In this document: piece by piece, positions 9,201 to 15,218 of the stretch
Numbering within the stretch: position 1 is the first letter of the stretch
Layout: each line of letters opens with the position of its first letter
Assembly: GCA_030263805.2 (NCBI GenBank)
Contig: CP136010.1
Span: forward strand, 1,937,001-2,001,000
Length of the DNA stretch: 64,000 nt
Direction of reading: 5' to 3'
Source: Pseudomonas sp. FeN3W
Lineage (GTDB): Bacteria; Pseudomonadota; Gammaproteobacteria; Pseudomonadales; Pseudomonadaceae
The notes under the pieces: model-generated
What the model was told of the DNA's origin: nothing
Databases searched by the model: none
Seen by the model: only the letters and a program-made list of their open reading frames with translations
Position numbers and translations under genes: made by a program

Positions 9201-9709
9201 ACGGGTATGGAAGCGGCGATAAAGGCATGCTCGCTCTGGTGCGGCAGCGTCGAGGATTTGCAGCCGTGGTCGTCACCCGCCAGCAGCAGCACGCCGCCCT
9301 GGGGCGACACACCCGCCGCGTTGGCATGCTTGAACACGTCTCCGGCACGGTCGACGCCCGGGCCCTTGCCGTACCACATGGCGAACACGCCATCGTATCT
9401 GGCGCCGGGGAACAGGTTGGTCTGCTGGCTGCCCCACACCGCGGTGGCGGCCAGCTCTTCGTTGACGCCCGGCTGGAAATGGATGGCGTGTTGCTTGAGG
9501 TAGTCGCGGGCTTCCCAGAGGCTCTTGTCCAGCCCGCCCAGTGGCGAGCCGCGATAGCCGGAGATGAAGCCACCGGTATTCAAACCACGGGCCTGATCAC
9601 GCTGATGCTGCAGCATCGGCAAGCGGGTCAGCGCCTGGGTGCCGGTGAGGTACAGATGACCGGTTGCAAGCCGGTACTTGTCGTCCAGACGGATCTCGGC
9701 CAGAGACAT
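6239..9709 (-). CDS. Indolepyruvate ferredoxin oxidoreductase, fused single-chain form
   Basis: A 1156-residue fusion of the alpha and beta parts found separately as IorA and IorB in archaea. The N-terminal pyruvate-binding domain comes first, then the TPP-binding domain around residues 420-560 (CSGCPHNSST, IGCHYMVQWM). Ferredoxin-type clusters follow near residues 633-675 (CEGCGDCGEKSNC and CNKDYSCVEGFCP). The gamma domain starts at about 720 with IPGVGGSGVTTLG. The enzyme decarboxylates arylpyruvates (indolepyruvate, phenylpyruvate) to aryl-acetyl-CoA and reduces ferredoxin. The ATG at 9709 has an AGGAG ribosome binding site. It is divergent from the Lrp-type regulator and upstream of the amino acid dehydrogenase. 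Confidence 0.93.
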   Translation of the reverse strand: MSLAEIRLDDKYRLATGHLYLTGTQALTRLPMLQHQRDQARGLNTGGFISGYRGSPLGGLDKSLWEARDYLKQHAIHFQPGVNEELAATAVWGSQQTNLFPGARYDGVFAMWYGKGPGVDRAGDVFKHANAAGVSPQGGVLLLAGDDHGCKSSTLPHQSEHAFIAASIPVLNPANVQEILDYGIIGWELSRYSGCWVALKTIAENVDSSAVVEVDPLRVQTRIPEDFELPEDGVHIRWPDPPLAQEKRLNLFKIYAARAFARANSLNQVMLDSPNPRLGIITTGKSYLDVRQALDDLGLDEALCASVGLRVLKVGMSWPLEPVSVHEFAQGLDEILVVEEKRSILEDQLTGQLYNWPVSKRPRVVGEFDEQGNSLLPNLSELTPAMIARVIAKRLAPIYTSDSIQARLAFLAAKEKALAARSYSTVRTPHYCSGCPHNSSTKVPEGSRASAGIGCHYMVQWMDRRTETFTQMGGEGVNWIGQAPFTDTPHMFQNLGDGTYFHSGSLAVRAAVAAGVNITFKILYNDAVAMTGGQPIDGELRVDQLSRQIFHEGVKRIALVSDEPDKYPTRDTFAPITSFHHRRELDAVQRELREFKGVSVIIYDQTCATEKRRRRKRGKLEDPAKRVFINPAVCEGCGDCGEKSNCLSVLPKETELGRKREIDQNACNKDYSCVEGFCPSFVTVHGGGLRKPEAVAGGIEAATLPEPQHPSLERPWNVLIPGVGGSGVTTLGALLGMAAHLEGKGCTVLDQAGLAQKFGPVTTHVRIAAKQSDIYAVRIAAGEADLLLGCDLIVAAGDESLTRLNEQISNAVVNSHESATAEFTRNPDAQVPGAAMRQAISDAVGAEKTHFVDATRLATRLLGDSIATNLFLLGFAYQQGLLPISAEAIEKAIELNGVAAKLNLQAFRWGRRAVLEREAVEGLARPVEVAEPLCKTLEEIVEWRVDFLTRYQNAGLARRYRQLVERVRDADTADDLALSKAVARYYFKLLAYKDEYEVARLYSEPEFRQQLEAQFEGDYRLQFHLAPAWLTKRDPVTGEPRKRELGPWMLNVFGVLAKFRFLRGTPLDPFGYGHDRRVERQLISEYEKTVDELLVQLKPTNYRTAVAIAALPEQIRGYGPVKERSIAKARQQEKLLREQLAKGDEVQSVRLFQPAA

Positions 9710-9723
9710 GGGGCGCTCCTAAT

Positions 9724-9731
9724 TTGTTGTT
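9724..9731 (-). promoter_or_regulatory. AANAANAA (CA) motif in indolepyruvate oxidoreductase leader
   Basis: The leader reads GATAACAACAAATTAGGAG on the minus strand, with an exact AACAACAA about 6 nt before the ribosome binding site. It is a candidate Hfq/Crc site. Confidence 0.55.
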
Positions 9732-9777
9732 ATCGGAGTCAGGGCAGCGTTGTTCGCTACCCGCCTGACGCAGTCAT

Positions 9778-9802
9778 GAAGAAACCGCACGGTTGTTTCT
9801 TC
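9778..9802. promoter_or_regulatory. Perfect dyad in the divergent intergenic region
   Basis: GAAGAAAC and GTTTCTTC are separated by 9 nt. The dyad lies between the oxidoreductase gene and the Lrp-type regulator. No T-run follows, so an operator is more likely than a terminator. Confidence 0.4.
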
Positions 9803-9879
9803 ACGCCGGCAATCGGCAGGGGATCACCCCACCGTCGCGTGTCGATTAACAGTCTGGCCGTGACGCGGAGAGATTTTCT

Positions 9880-9898
9880 TTCTACTTTTGCGGTAGAA
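9880..9898. promoter_or_regulatory. Inverted repeat upstream of Lrp-type regulator, possible operator
   Basis: TTCTAC and GTAGAA are separated by 7 nt in an AT-richer stretch about 53 bp upstream of the regulator start. Lrp/AsnC proteins commonly bind AT-rich dyads near their own promoters. Confidence 0.4.
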
Positions 9899-9929
9899 CA
9901 GCGCTTCTGTGCATGACCCATTCGCTTAC

Positions 9930-9937
9930 AACAAGAA
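9930..9937 (+). promoter_or_regulatory. AANAANAA (CA) motif in Lrp-type regulator leader
   Basis: The leader reads ACAACAAGAAAACAGG before the ATG at 9951 and includes an exact AACAAGAA. It is a candidate Hfq/Crc site. Confidence 0.45.
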
Positions 9938-9950
9938 AACAGGCACGACC

Positions 9951-10421
9951 ATGCAGACTTCGCCATTGAGCAGCATCGATCGCAAGATCCTCCTGCTGCT
10001 GCAACACAACGCCGACCTCTCCGCCGCGGAAATCGCCGAGAAGGTTGAGCTGTCGCAATCGCCCTGCTGGCGACGCATCCATCGTATGCAGGAGGAAGGG
10101 CTGATCGAGCGCAAGGTCGCCCTGCTCAACCCGAAGAAGCTCGGGCTGAACATGACGGTGTTCGTCAACATCAAGCTCTCCGCCCACGGGCGCAGCAACC
10201 TCGACGAGTTCGAGCGGGCTGTGGTGGGTTACCCCGAGGTGCTGGAGTGCCACACCATGGCCGGTGAATCGGATTACCTGCTCAAGGTGGTGGCTCGGGA
10301 CATCGACAGCTACGAGCGCTTCCTGCGTGACCAGCTGCTGCAGCGCCCACACGTGCAGGAAGCGCACTCGCACATCGCCATGAGCGAGGTGAAGCGGACC
10401 ACGGAGTTGCCGTTGGATTGA
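9951..10421 (+). CDS. Lrp/AsnC family transcriptional regulator
   Basis: A 156-residue protein. The N-terminal winged helix-turn-helix reads IDRKILLLLQHNADLS...VELSQSPCWRRIHRMQEEG, followed by a RAM/AsnC ligand-binding domain (ECHTMAGESDYLLKVVARD). An in-frame GTG exists at 9909, but MQTSPLSSIDRK at 9951 starts right at the conserved HTH and is preferred. It is divergent from the indolepyruvate oxidoreductase gene. It probably controls the amino acid catabolic operon in response to an amino acid such as leucine, phenylalanine or tyrosine. The ligand is not visible from sequence. Confidence 0.92.
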   Translation: MQTSPLSSIDRKILLLLQHNADLSAAEIAEKVELSQSPCWRRIHRMQEEGLIERKVALLNPKKLGLNMTVFVNIKLSAHGRSNLDEFERAVVGYPEVLECHTMAGESDYLLKVVARDIDSYERFLRDQLLQRPHVQEAHSHIAMSEVKRTTELPLD

Positions 10422-10447
10422 GGCTTCAGACCGGGTTCGCAGCAGGC

Positions 10448-10638
10448 GGTGGATAAGGCGGAGCCGTTATCCACCCGACGGGCGAAGCAGCCGCCACGAG
10501 GGAATGAAAGCGTAGGGTGGAAAACGGCCAGAGCCTTTTCCACGCGTCCACCAAGATCGCCTCCGACACCGTCCCAAGCATCCGCATGCGTCGGGCCTGG
10601 TTACGGTGGATAAGGCTTCGTCGTTATCCACCCTACGC
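10448..10638. repeat. Three copies of the GGTGGATAA/GTAGGGTGGA palindromic repeat
   Basis: Copies lie at 10448-10476 (GGTGGATAAGG...CCGTTATCCACCC), 10510-10546 (GCGTAGGGTGGAAAACGG...CCTTTTCCACGC) and 10602-10638 (TACGGTGGATAAGG...CGTTATCCACCCTAC). They fill most of the 246-bp gap between the Lrp-type gene and the DUF192 gene, which converge. No gene is seen here. Confidence 0.75.
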
Positions 10639-10667
10639 ACCGACGCACCGACGCACCGCTTGGACTC

Positions 10668-11084
10668 CTACTCCTCCGGAATCCCTTCCAGCCGCGCACC
10701 CCGACCGATTCCCCGCTCGGCGAACCAGCCCTGATCCATCTCCAGCGCATACCGTGCCGGCCGCTTCGAGCAGCGAATTTCCAGGTTCAACGGCTGCAGA
10801 TCGATCACATCGACCACCGCCCCGTCCTCATCGAAGAACGCCGCCGACAACGGCAGCGGCGTGTCCTTCATCCACAGGCAGTGCCGGCGCACCTCGTCGA
10901 AACGAAACAGCATGCCGCTGTCGCGGGCCAGCTCGCTGCGCCCCATCAGCCCGCGTTCGCGCCGGGCGACGGTCTGCGCGTATTCGGCGTGCAGCTCATG
11001 TCCATCCAGGCGCAGCCGCAACGGCTCGTCCGCCTCAACGGCGCCCATAAGCACCAGCAGTGACAGCAAAAGCGCAACACGCAT
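10668..11084 (-). CDS. DUF192 family secreted protein
   Basis: A 138-residue protein with an N-terminal signal peptide (MRVALLLSLLVLMGAVEA) and a DUF192 domain. The characteristic motifs are RRERGLMGRSEL, an MLFRFD strand, and LWMKDTPLPLSAAFFD. The family is small, beta-rich and periplasmic or extracytoplasmic, with no settled biochemical function. The start is at 11084, with AGGAGG upstream. It is convergent with the Lrp-type gene and divergent from the short-chain fatty acid transporter. No functional link to either is evident. Confidence 0.85.
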   Translation of the reverse strand: MRVALLLSLLVLMGAVEADEPLRLRLDGHELHAEYAQTVARRERGLMGRSELARDSGMLFRFDEVRRHCLWMKDTPLPLSAAFFDEDGAVVDVIDLQPLNLEIRCSKRPARYALEMDQGWFAERGIGRGARLEGIPEE

Positions 11085-11195
11085 CGACCAACCTCCTGAA
11101 GCGGAGCGCAGCGGGAACAGCCGGCCGCCGCTGCACTCATAAGCGAAGTGCCGCACCTGCGCGGCGACATAACGACAACAAGGGGGAACCCCATC

Positions 11196-12536
11196 GTGCT
11201 CAACAGAATAACCGCCGCCAGCGTCTATCTGGTGCAACGCTTCCTCCCCTCGCCCTTCGTCTTCGCCATCCTGCTCACGCTGATCGTGCTGATTGCGGCC
11301 ATGCTCAGCACCGGCCAGGGCCTGCCGGCGATGGCACAGCACTGGGGCAACGGCTTCTGGAACCTGCTGGCCTTCACCATGCAGATGTCGCTGATCCTGG
11401 TCACCGGCCATGCCCTGGCACGGGCGCCGGCGATCAATCGTCTGCTCGACCGCATGGCGCGTATCCCGCAGTCACCGGGACAGGCCATCATCCTTGTAAC
11501 GCTGGTAGCGCTAGCCGGTTCCTGGATCAACTGGGGCTTCGGCCTGGTGATCGGCGCGGTGTTCGCCCGCGCGCTGGCACGCCAGGTGCGCGGCGTCGAC
11601 TACCCGTTGCTGGTGGCCTCGGCCTATTCCGGCTTCCTGATCTGGCATGGCGGCTTTTCCGGCTCGATTCCGCTGTCGCTGGCCAGCGGCGGCGCCGATC
11701 TTGAGAAGATGACCGGCGGCGCGCTGACCGAGGCCATCGGCGTCGGCCAAACGCTGTTCGCTTCCTACAACCTGATCATCATCGCCGTGCTGGTGGTGGG
11801 CCTGCCGCTGCTGAACTGGGCCATGCAGCCGAAGACACCGAAAGTGGTCGACCCGGCGCTGCTGGAGGAACCCCAGCCGAGCGACATCCCGCGCGAGACC
11901 GGCACCCAGCGCCTGGACGACAGCCGCGTCCTCGGCCTGATCATGGTCGCGCTGGCGGTGCTGTTCTTCTACCGGCACTTCAGCGAGAACGGCCTGGCGC
12001 TGAGCCTGAACATCGTGATCTCGATCTTCCTCTTCGCCGGCCTGCTGATGCATGGCACACCGGAGCGCTACATGCGCGCCATCGAGGAGAGCATTCGCGG
12101 CATCGCTGGCATCGTCGTGCAATTCCCCTTCTACGCCGGGATCATGGGCATGATGGTCGGTGCCAACGCCGCTGGCGTATCGCTCGGGCGCCAGGTCACC
12201 GATACCTTCATCGCCTGGTCGTCGGCCGAGAGCTTCCCGGTACTGGCCTTTCTCAGCGCCGGGCTGGTCAACGTCTTCGTGCCCTCCGGCGGCGGCCAGT
12301 GGGCGGTGCAGGGTCCGATCATGCTGCCGGCCGGCGCGGCGCTGGGCGTGGCGCCGGAAGTGACGGCCATGGCGATCGCCTGGGGCGATGCCTGGACCAA
12401 CATGGTCCAGCCGTTCTGGGCCCTGCCGCTGCTGGGCATCGCCGGGCTAGGTGCCCGCGACATCATGGGCTACTGCCTGCTCTGCCTGGTGTTCTCCGGC
12501 GTGGTGATCGCCGGCGGGCTCTATTTCCTGACCTGA
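11196..12536 (+). CDS. atoE: Short-chain fatty acid transporter, AtoE family
   Basis: A 446-residue polytopic inner-membrane protein matching the AtoE/short-chain fatty acid transporter family, which imports acetoacetate, butyrate and related acids. Visible features are long hydrophobic helices, the family-type sequence WINWGFGLVIGAVFAR, and a C-terminal FVPSGGGQWAVQGPIMLPA segment. The GTG start at 11196 follows a purine-rich AAGGGGGAA and opens directly into the conserved region. The frame is open upstream, but that stretch shows no conserved sequence. It precedes a GntP-type permease and 3-hydroxybutyrate dehydrogenase, forming a ketone-body/short-chain acid use cluster. A near match to the CA motif (ACAACAAG) lies at 11175-11182. 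Confidence 0.9.
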   Translation: MLNRITAASVYLVQRFLPSPFVFAILLTLIVLIAAMLSTGQGLPAMAQHWGNGFWNLLAFTMQMSLILVTGHALARAPAINRLLDRMARIPQSPGQAIILVTLVALAGSWINWGFGLVIGAVFARALARQVRGVDYPLLVASAYSGFLIWHGGFSGSIPLSLASGGADLEKMTGGALTEAIGVGQTLFASYNLIIIAVLVVGLPLLNWAMQPKTPKVVDPALLEEPQPSDIPRETGTQRLDDSRVLGLIMVALAVLFFYRHFSENGLALSLNIVISIFLFAGLLMHGTPERYMRAIEESIRGIAGIVVQFPFYAGIMGMMVGANAAGVSLGRQVTDTFIAWSSAESFPVLAFLSAGLVNVFVPSGGGQWAVQGPIMLPAGAALGVAPEVTAMAIAWGDAWTNMVQPFWALPLLGIAGLGARDIMGYCLLCLVFSGVVIAGGLYFLT

Positions 12537-12546
12537 GACACAGGGT

Positions 12547-12628
12547 CATTCCGGACGGTCTTGCTGTCCGGAATGCTGGACCGCACTGTCCAGCCCTCCA
12601 GACACAAAAGCCGTCCACCATTCTGGAC
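12547..12628 (+). promoter_or_regulatory. Cluster of palindromes, possible enhancer (UAS) for a sigma-54 activator
   Basis: Three dyads lie in 82 bp. A perfect 10-bp arm pair is at 12547-12575 (CATTCCGGAC, 9-nt spacer, GTCCGGAATG). GCTGGAC-CGCACT-GTCCAGC is at 12575-12594, and GTCCA-CCATTC-TGGAC at 12613-12628. They stand roughly 40-120 bp upstream of a sigma-54 promoter at 12669. This geometry is typical of an NtrC-family activator such as HbcR or AtoC. The first hairpin could also end atoE transcription, though no T-run follows it. Confidence 0.55.
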
Positions 12629-12668
12629 ATACTCGACAAACCCTATCGAAATCAGCGAGTTGCGTATC

Positions 12669-12683
12669 TGGCACGGAACTCGC
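12669..12683 (+). promoter_or_regulatory. Sigma-54 (RpoN) -24/-12 promoter for gntP-bdhA
   Basis: TGGCACGGAACTCGC fits the consensus TGGCAC-N5-TTGC with one mismatch, and the essential GG-N10-GC spacing is exact. It lies about 130 bp upstream of the GntP-type permease gene, downstream of the palindrome cluster. Confidence 0.7.
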
Positions 12684-12714
12684 TAAATCACTGTGCGGCA
12701 CTGTCCGCAGCCGA

Positions 12715-12722
12715 AACAAGAA
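12715..12722 (+). promoter_or_regulatory. AANAANAA (CA) motif in the gntP leader
   Basis: GAAACAAGAAAAACAATG contains an exact AACAAGAA. It lies downstream of the sigma-54 promoter and directly before a possible leader-ORF start at 12728. It is a candidate Hfq/Crc site. Confidence 0.45.
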
Positions 12723-12727
12723 AAACA

Positions 12728-12814
12728 ATGCGCCTGCCGTGCAGCAGCGAGTCCCCGAATGCCTTCGGCAGCGTTCGGTCGTGCCGCACGGGGCCAGGAG
12801 ATCATCCCCGATGA
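12728..12814 (+). CDS. Possible 28-codon leader ORF overlapping the gntP start
   Basis: The ATG at 12728 opens a 28-codon frame (starting MRLPCSSESP). Its TGA at 12812-12814 overlaps the ATG of the GntP permease (ATGA). There is no clear Shine-Dalgarno; the A-rich CA motif lies immediately upstream instead. If translated, it would couple permease translation to leader translation. It could equally be chance, because gntP has its own good ribosome binding site. Confidence 0.3.
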   Translation: MRLPCSSESPNAFGSVRSCRTGPGDHPR

Positions 12815-14202
12815 GCGTCGTCATCGCCCTTGCTGCATTGGCCCTGCTGATGCTCGCCGCCTACCGCGGCTACAGCGTCATCCTCTTCGCCCCCATCGCC
12901 GCCATGGGCGCGGTACTGCTGACCGACCCGTCCGCCGTGGCGCCGGCCTTCACCGGCATCTTCATGGAGAAGATGGTCGGCTTCATCAAACTCTATTTCC
13001 CGGTGTTCCTGCTCGGCGCGGTGTTCGGCAAGCTGATCGAGATGTCCGGCTTCTCGCGCTCCATCGTCGCCGCGGCGATCCGCCTGCTCGGCACCAGCCA
13101 GGCGATGCTGGTGATCGTGCTGGTCTGCGCGCTGCTGACCTACGGCGGCGTGTCGCTGTTCGTCGTGGTGTTCGCGGTGTACCCGTTCGCCGCCGAGATG
13201 TTCCGCCAGAGCAACATGCCCAAGCGGCTGATCCCGGCGACCATCGCCCTCGGCGCGTTCACCTTCACCATGACCGCCATTCCCGGCACACCGCAGATCC
13301 AGAACATCATCCCCACCACCTTCTTCAACACCACCACCTGGGCCGCACCCTGGCTGGGCCTGATCGGCACGATATTCGTGTTCGGCCTGGGCATGCTCTA
13401 TCTCAAGTGGCAGCTCGGCAAGGCCATCGCCGCCGGAGAAGGCTACGGCACCAACCTGCGCAACGAGCCGGAAACGCCGACCGACATCGCCCTGCCCAAC
13501 CCCTGGCTGGCGCTGTCGCCGCTGATTCTGGTGCTGGTCGCCAATCTCTTGTTCACCCGCTGGATTCCCGAGTTCTACGGCACCAGCCACAGCCTGCAGC
13601 TGCCGGGCATGAGCGCCCCGCTGGTCACCGAAGTGGGCAAGCTCACCGCCATCTGGGCGGTGGAAGCGGCACTGTTGCTGGGCATCGCGCTGGTGCTGGC
13701 GGCCAGCTTCGGCACCCTGCGCGGCAAGCTCGCCGAGGGCAGCCGCACGGCGGTCGGCGGTTCGCTGCTGGCGGCGATGAACACCGCGTCGGAATTCGGC
13801 TTCGGCGCGGTGATCGCCTCGCTGCCGGGCTTCATCGTGGTCGCCGATGCCCTCTCGGCGATTCCCAATCCGCTGATCAACGAAGCGATCACCGTCAACC
13901 TGCTGGCCGGCATCACCGGGTCGGCTTCCGGCGGCATGAGTATCGCCCTGGCCGCCATGGCCGACAGCTTCGTCGCCGCCGCCAACGCCGCGCAGATCCC
14001 GCTGGAAGTGCTGCACCGGGTCGCCTCGATGGCCTCCGGCGGCCTCGACACGCTGCCGCACAACGGCGCGGTGATCACCCTGCTGGCGGTCACCGGGCTG
14101 ACCCACCGCGAATCCTACAAGGACATCTTCGCCATTACCCTGATCGCCACGACCGCGGCCTTCTTCGTGATCGGCGTGTACTACGCTACCGGCATCGTCT
14201 GA
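12811..14202 (+). CDS. GntP family permease (probable 3-hydroxybutyrate or short-chain hydroxy acid transporter)
   Basis: A 463-residue membrane protein with about 12 hydrophobic segments, of the gluconate:H+ symporter (GntP) superfamily. The start MSVVIALAALALLML at 12811 has an AGGAG ribosome binding site. C-terminal family features include AMNTASEFGFGAVIASLPGF and HNGAVITLLAVTGLTHRESYKD. Immediate linkage to 3-hydroxybutyrate dehydrogenase, and the sigma-54 promoter upstream, match the arrangement known in P. aeruginosa, where a GntP-type gene accompanies bdhA under HbcR/RpoN control. 3-hydroxybutyrate is therefore the likely substrate. Specificity is inferred. Confidence 0.88.
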   Translation: MSVVIALAALALLMLAAYRGYSVILFAPIAAMGAVLLTDPSAVAPAFTGIFMEKMVGFIKLYFPVFLLGAVFGKLIEMSGFSRSIVAAAIRLLGTSQAMLVIVLVCALLTYGGVSLFVVVFAVYPFAAEMFRQSNMPKRLIPATIALGAFTFTMTAIPGTPQIQNIIPTTFFNTTTWAAPWLGLIGTIFVFGLGMLYLKWQLGKAIAAGEGYGTNLRNEPETPTDIALPNPWLALSPLILVLVANLLFTRWIPEFYGTSHSLQLPGMSAPLVTEVGKLTAIWAVEAALLLGIALVLAASFGTLRGKLAEGSRTAVGGSLLAAMNTASEFGFGAVIASLPGFIVVADALSAIPNPLINEAITVNLLAGITGSASGGMSIALAAMADSFVAAANAAQIPLEVLHRVASMASGGLDTLPHNGAVITLLAVTGLTHRESYKDIFAITLIATTAAFFVIGVYYATGIV

Positions 14203-14258
14203 TCGCGGCGCTTCGCCGATTTCGGCGAGCATCACGACATCTGCGATTGCCTTCCGAC

Positions 14259-14266
14259 AACAAGAA
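14259..14266 (+). promoter_or_regulatory. AANAANAA (CA) motif upstream of bdhA
   Basis: GACAACAAGAAAAACGAGG contains an exact AACAAGAA, 46 nt upstream of the bdhA ATG in the 109-bp gap after gntP. It is a candidate Hfq/Crc site. Confidence 0.45.
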
Positions 14267-14311
14267 AAACGAGGCGCCGCCCAGTGCGGTCGCCACCAAG
14301 CGGGAGAAACC

Positions 14312-15082
14312 ATGAACCTCACAGGCAAGACCGCACTGGTCACCGGCTCCACCAGCGGCATCGGGCTGGGCATTGCGCTGAAGCTGGCCGAGGCCGGCGC
14401 CGATCTGATTCTCAACGGTTTCGGCGATGCCTCGGCAGCGCTGGCGGAGGTCGGCAGACACGGCCGCAAGGTCGGGCACCACGGGGCGGACGTGTCCGAT
14501 CCGGCACAGATCGCCGAGCTGTTCGCCTATGCCGAGCGCGACTTCGGCGGCGTCGACATTCTGGTCAACAACGCCGGCATCCAGCATGTCGCGCCGGTGG
14601 AGCAGTTTCCGGTGGAGCGCTGGGACGCCATCATCGCCATCAACCTGTCCTCGGCGTTCCACACCACACGCCTGGCCCTGCCCGGCATGCGCGAGCGCAA
14701 CTGGGGACGGATCATCAACGTCGCCTCGGTGCACGGGCTGGTCGGCTCCGAGCAGAAGGCCGCCTACGTCGCCGCCAAGCACGGACTGGTCGGGCTGACC
14801 AAGGTCGTCGCGCTGGAAACCGCCACCACGCCGATCACCTGCAATGCCATCTGCCCCGGCTGGGTGCTGACCCCCTTGGTGCAGCAGCAGATCGACGAGC
14901 GCGCGCGGGAGAGCGGTGACGAGCAACGCGCCCGCCACGACCTGCTGGCCGAGAAGCAGCCCTCGCTGGACTTCGTCACCCCCGCGCAACTGGGTGCCAT
15001 GGCGCTGTTCCTGTGCAGCGAGGCCGGCGATCAGGTACGCGGCGCGGCATGGAACATGGACGGCGGCTGGGCAGCGCGCTGA
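14312..15082 (+). CDS. bdhA: 3-hydroxybutyrate dehydrogenase
   Basis: A 256-residue short-chain dehydrogenase oxidising (R)-3-hydroxybutyrate to acetoacetate with NAD. Motifs in order are the glycine-rich TGSTSGIGLGIA (TGxxxGxG), NNAGIQHV, the catalytic serine in INVASVHGLVG, and YVAAKHG (YxxxK). The C-terminal segment AICPGWVLTPLV with a WNMDGGW end is typical of the family. The start has GGGAG upstream. It is in the sigma-54-driven unit with the GntP permease. The product acetoacetate could also be imported by AtoE and would be activated elsewhere. Confidence 0.94.
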   Translation: MNLTGKTALVTGSTSGIGLGIALKLAEAGADLILNGFGDASAALAEVGRHGRKVGHHGADVSDPAQIAELFAYAERDFGGVDILVNNAGIQHVAPVEQFPVERWDAIIAINLSSAFHTTRLALPGMRERNWGRIINVASVHGLVGSEQKAAYVAAKHGLVGLTKVVALETATTPITCNAICPGWVLTPLVQQQIDERARESGDEQRARHDLLAEKQPSLDFVTPAQLGAMALFLCSEAGDQVRGAAWNMDGGWAAR

Positions 15083-15218
15083 CGACCACTGGCCACCCAC
15101 GGCGAACGGCGGTGCGTCGCAGGCTGTCTGTATCCCATTCAGGCGGACTGCCGCGCCGAGATCACCGGAGGATCAGGTCGGCAGCGCCGGACAGCCCAAA
15201 ACCGTTTCGGGAGTGCCG

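Noticed and set aside
11142..11195. Upstream extension of AtoE from an ATG at 11148
   Set aside because: The extra 16 residues are not hydrophobic or conserved, and a purine-rich SD precedes the GTG at 11196.
12802..14469. A 555-codon minus-strand frame across gntP and bdhA
   Set aside because: It is the antisense shadow of two recognised genes; composition is Gly/Ala/His/Asp-rich without any domain.
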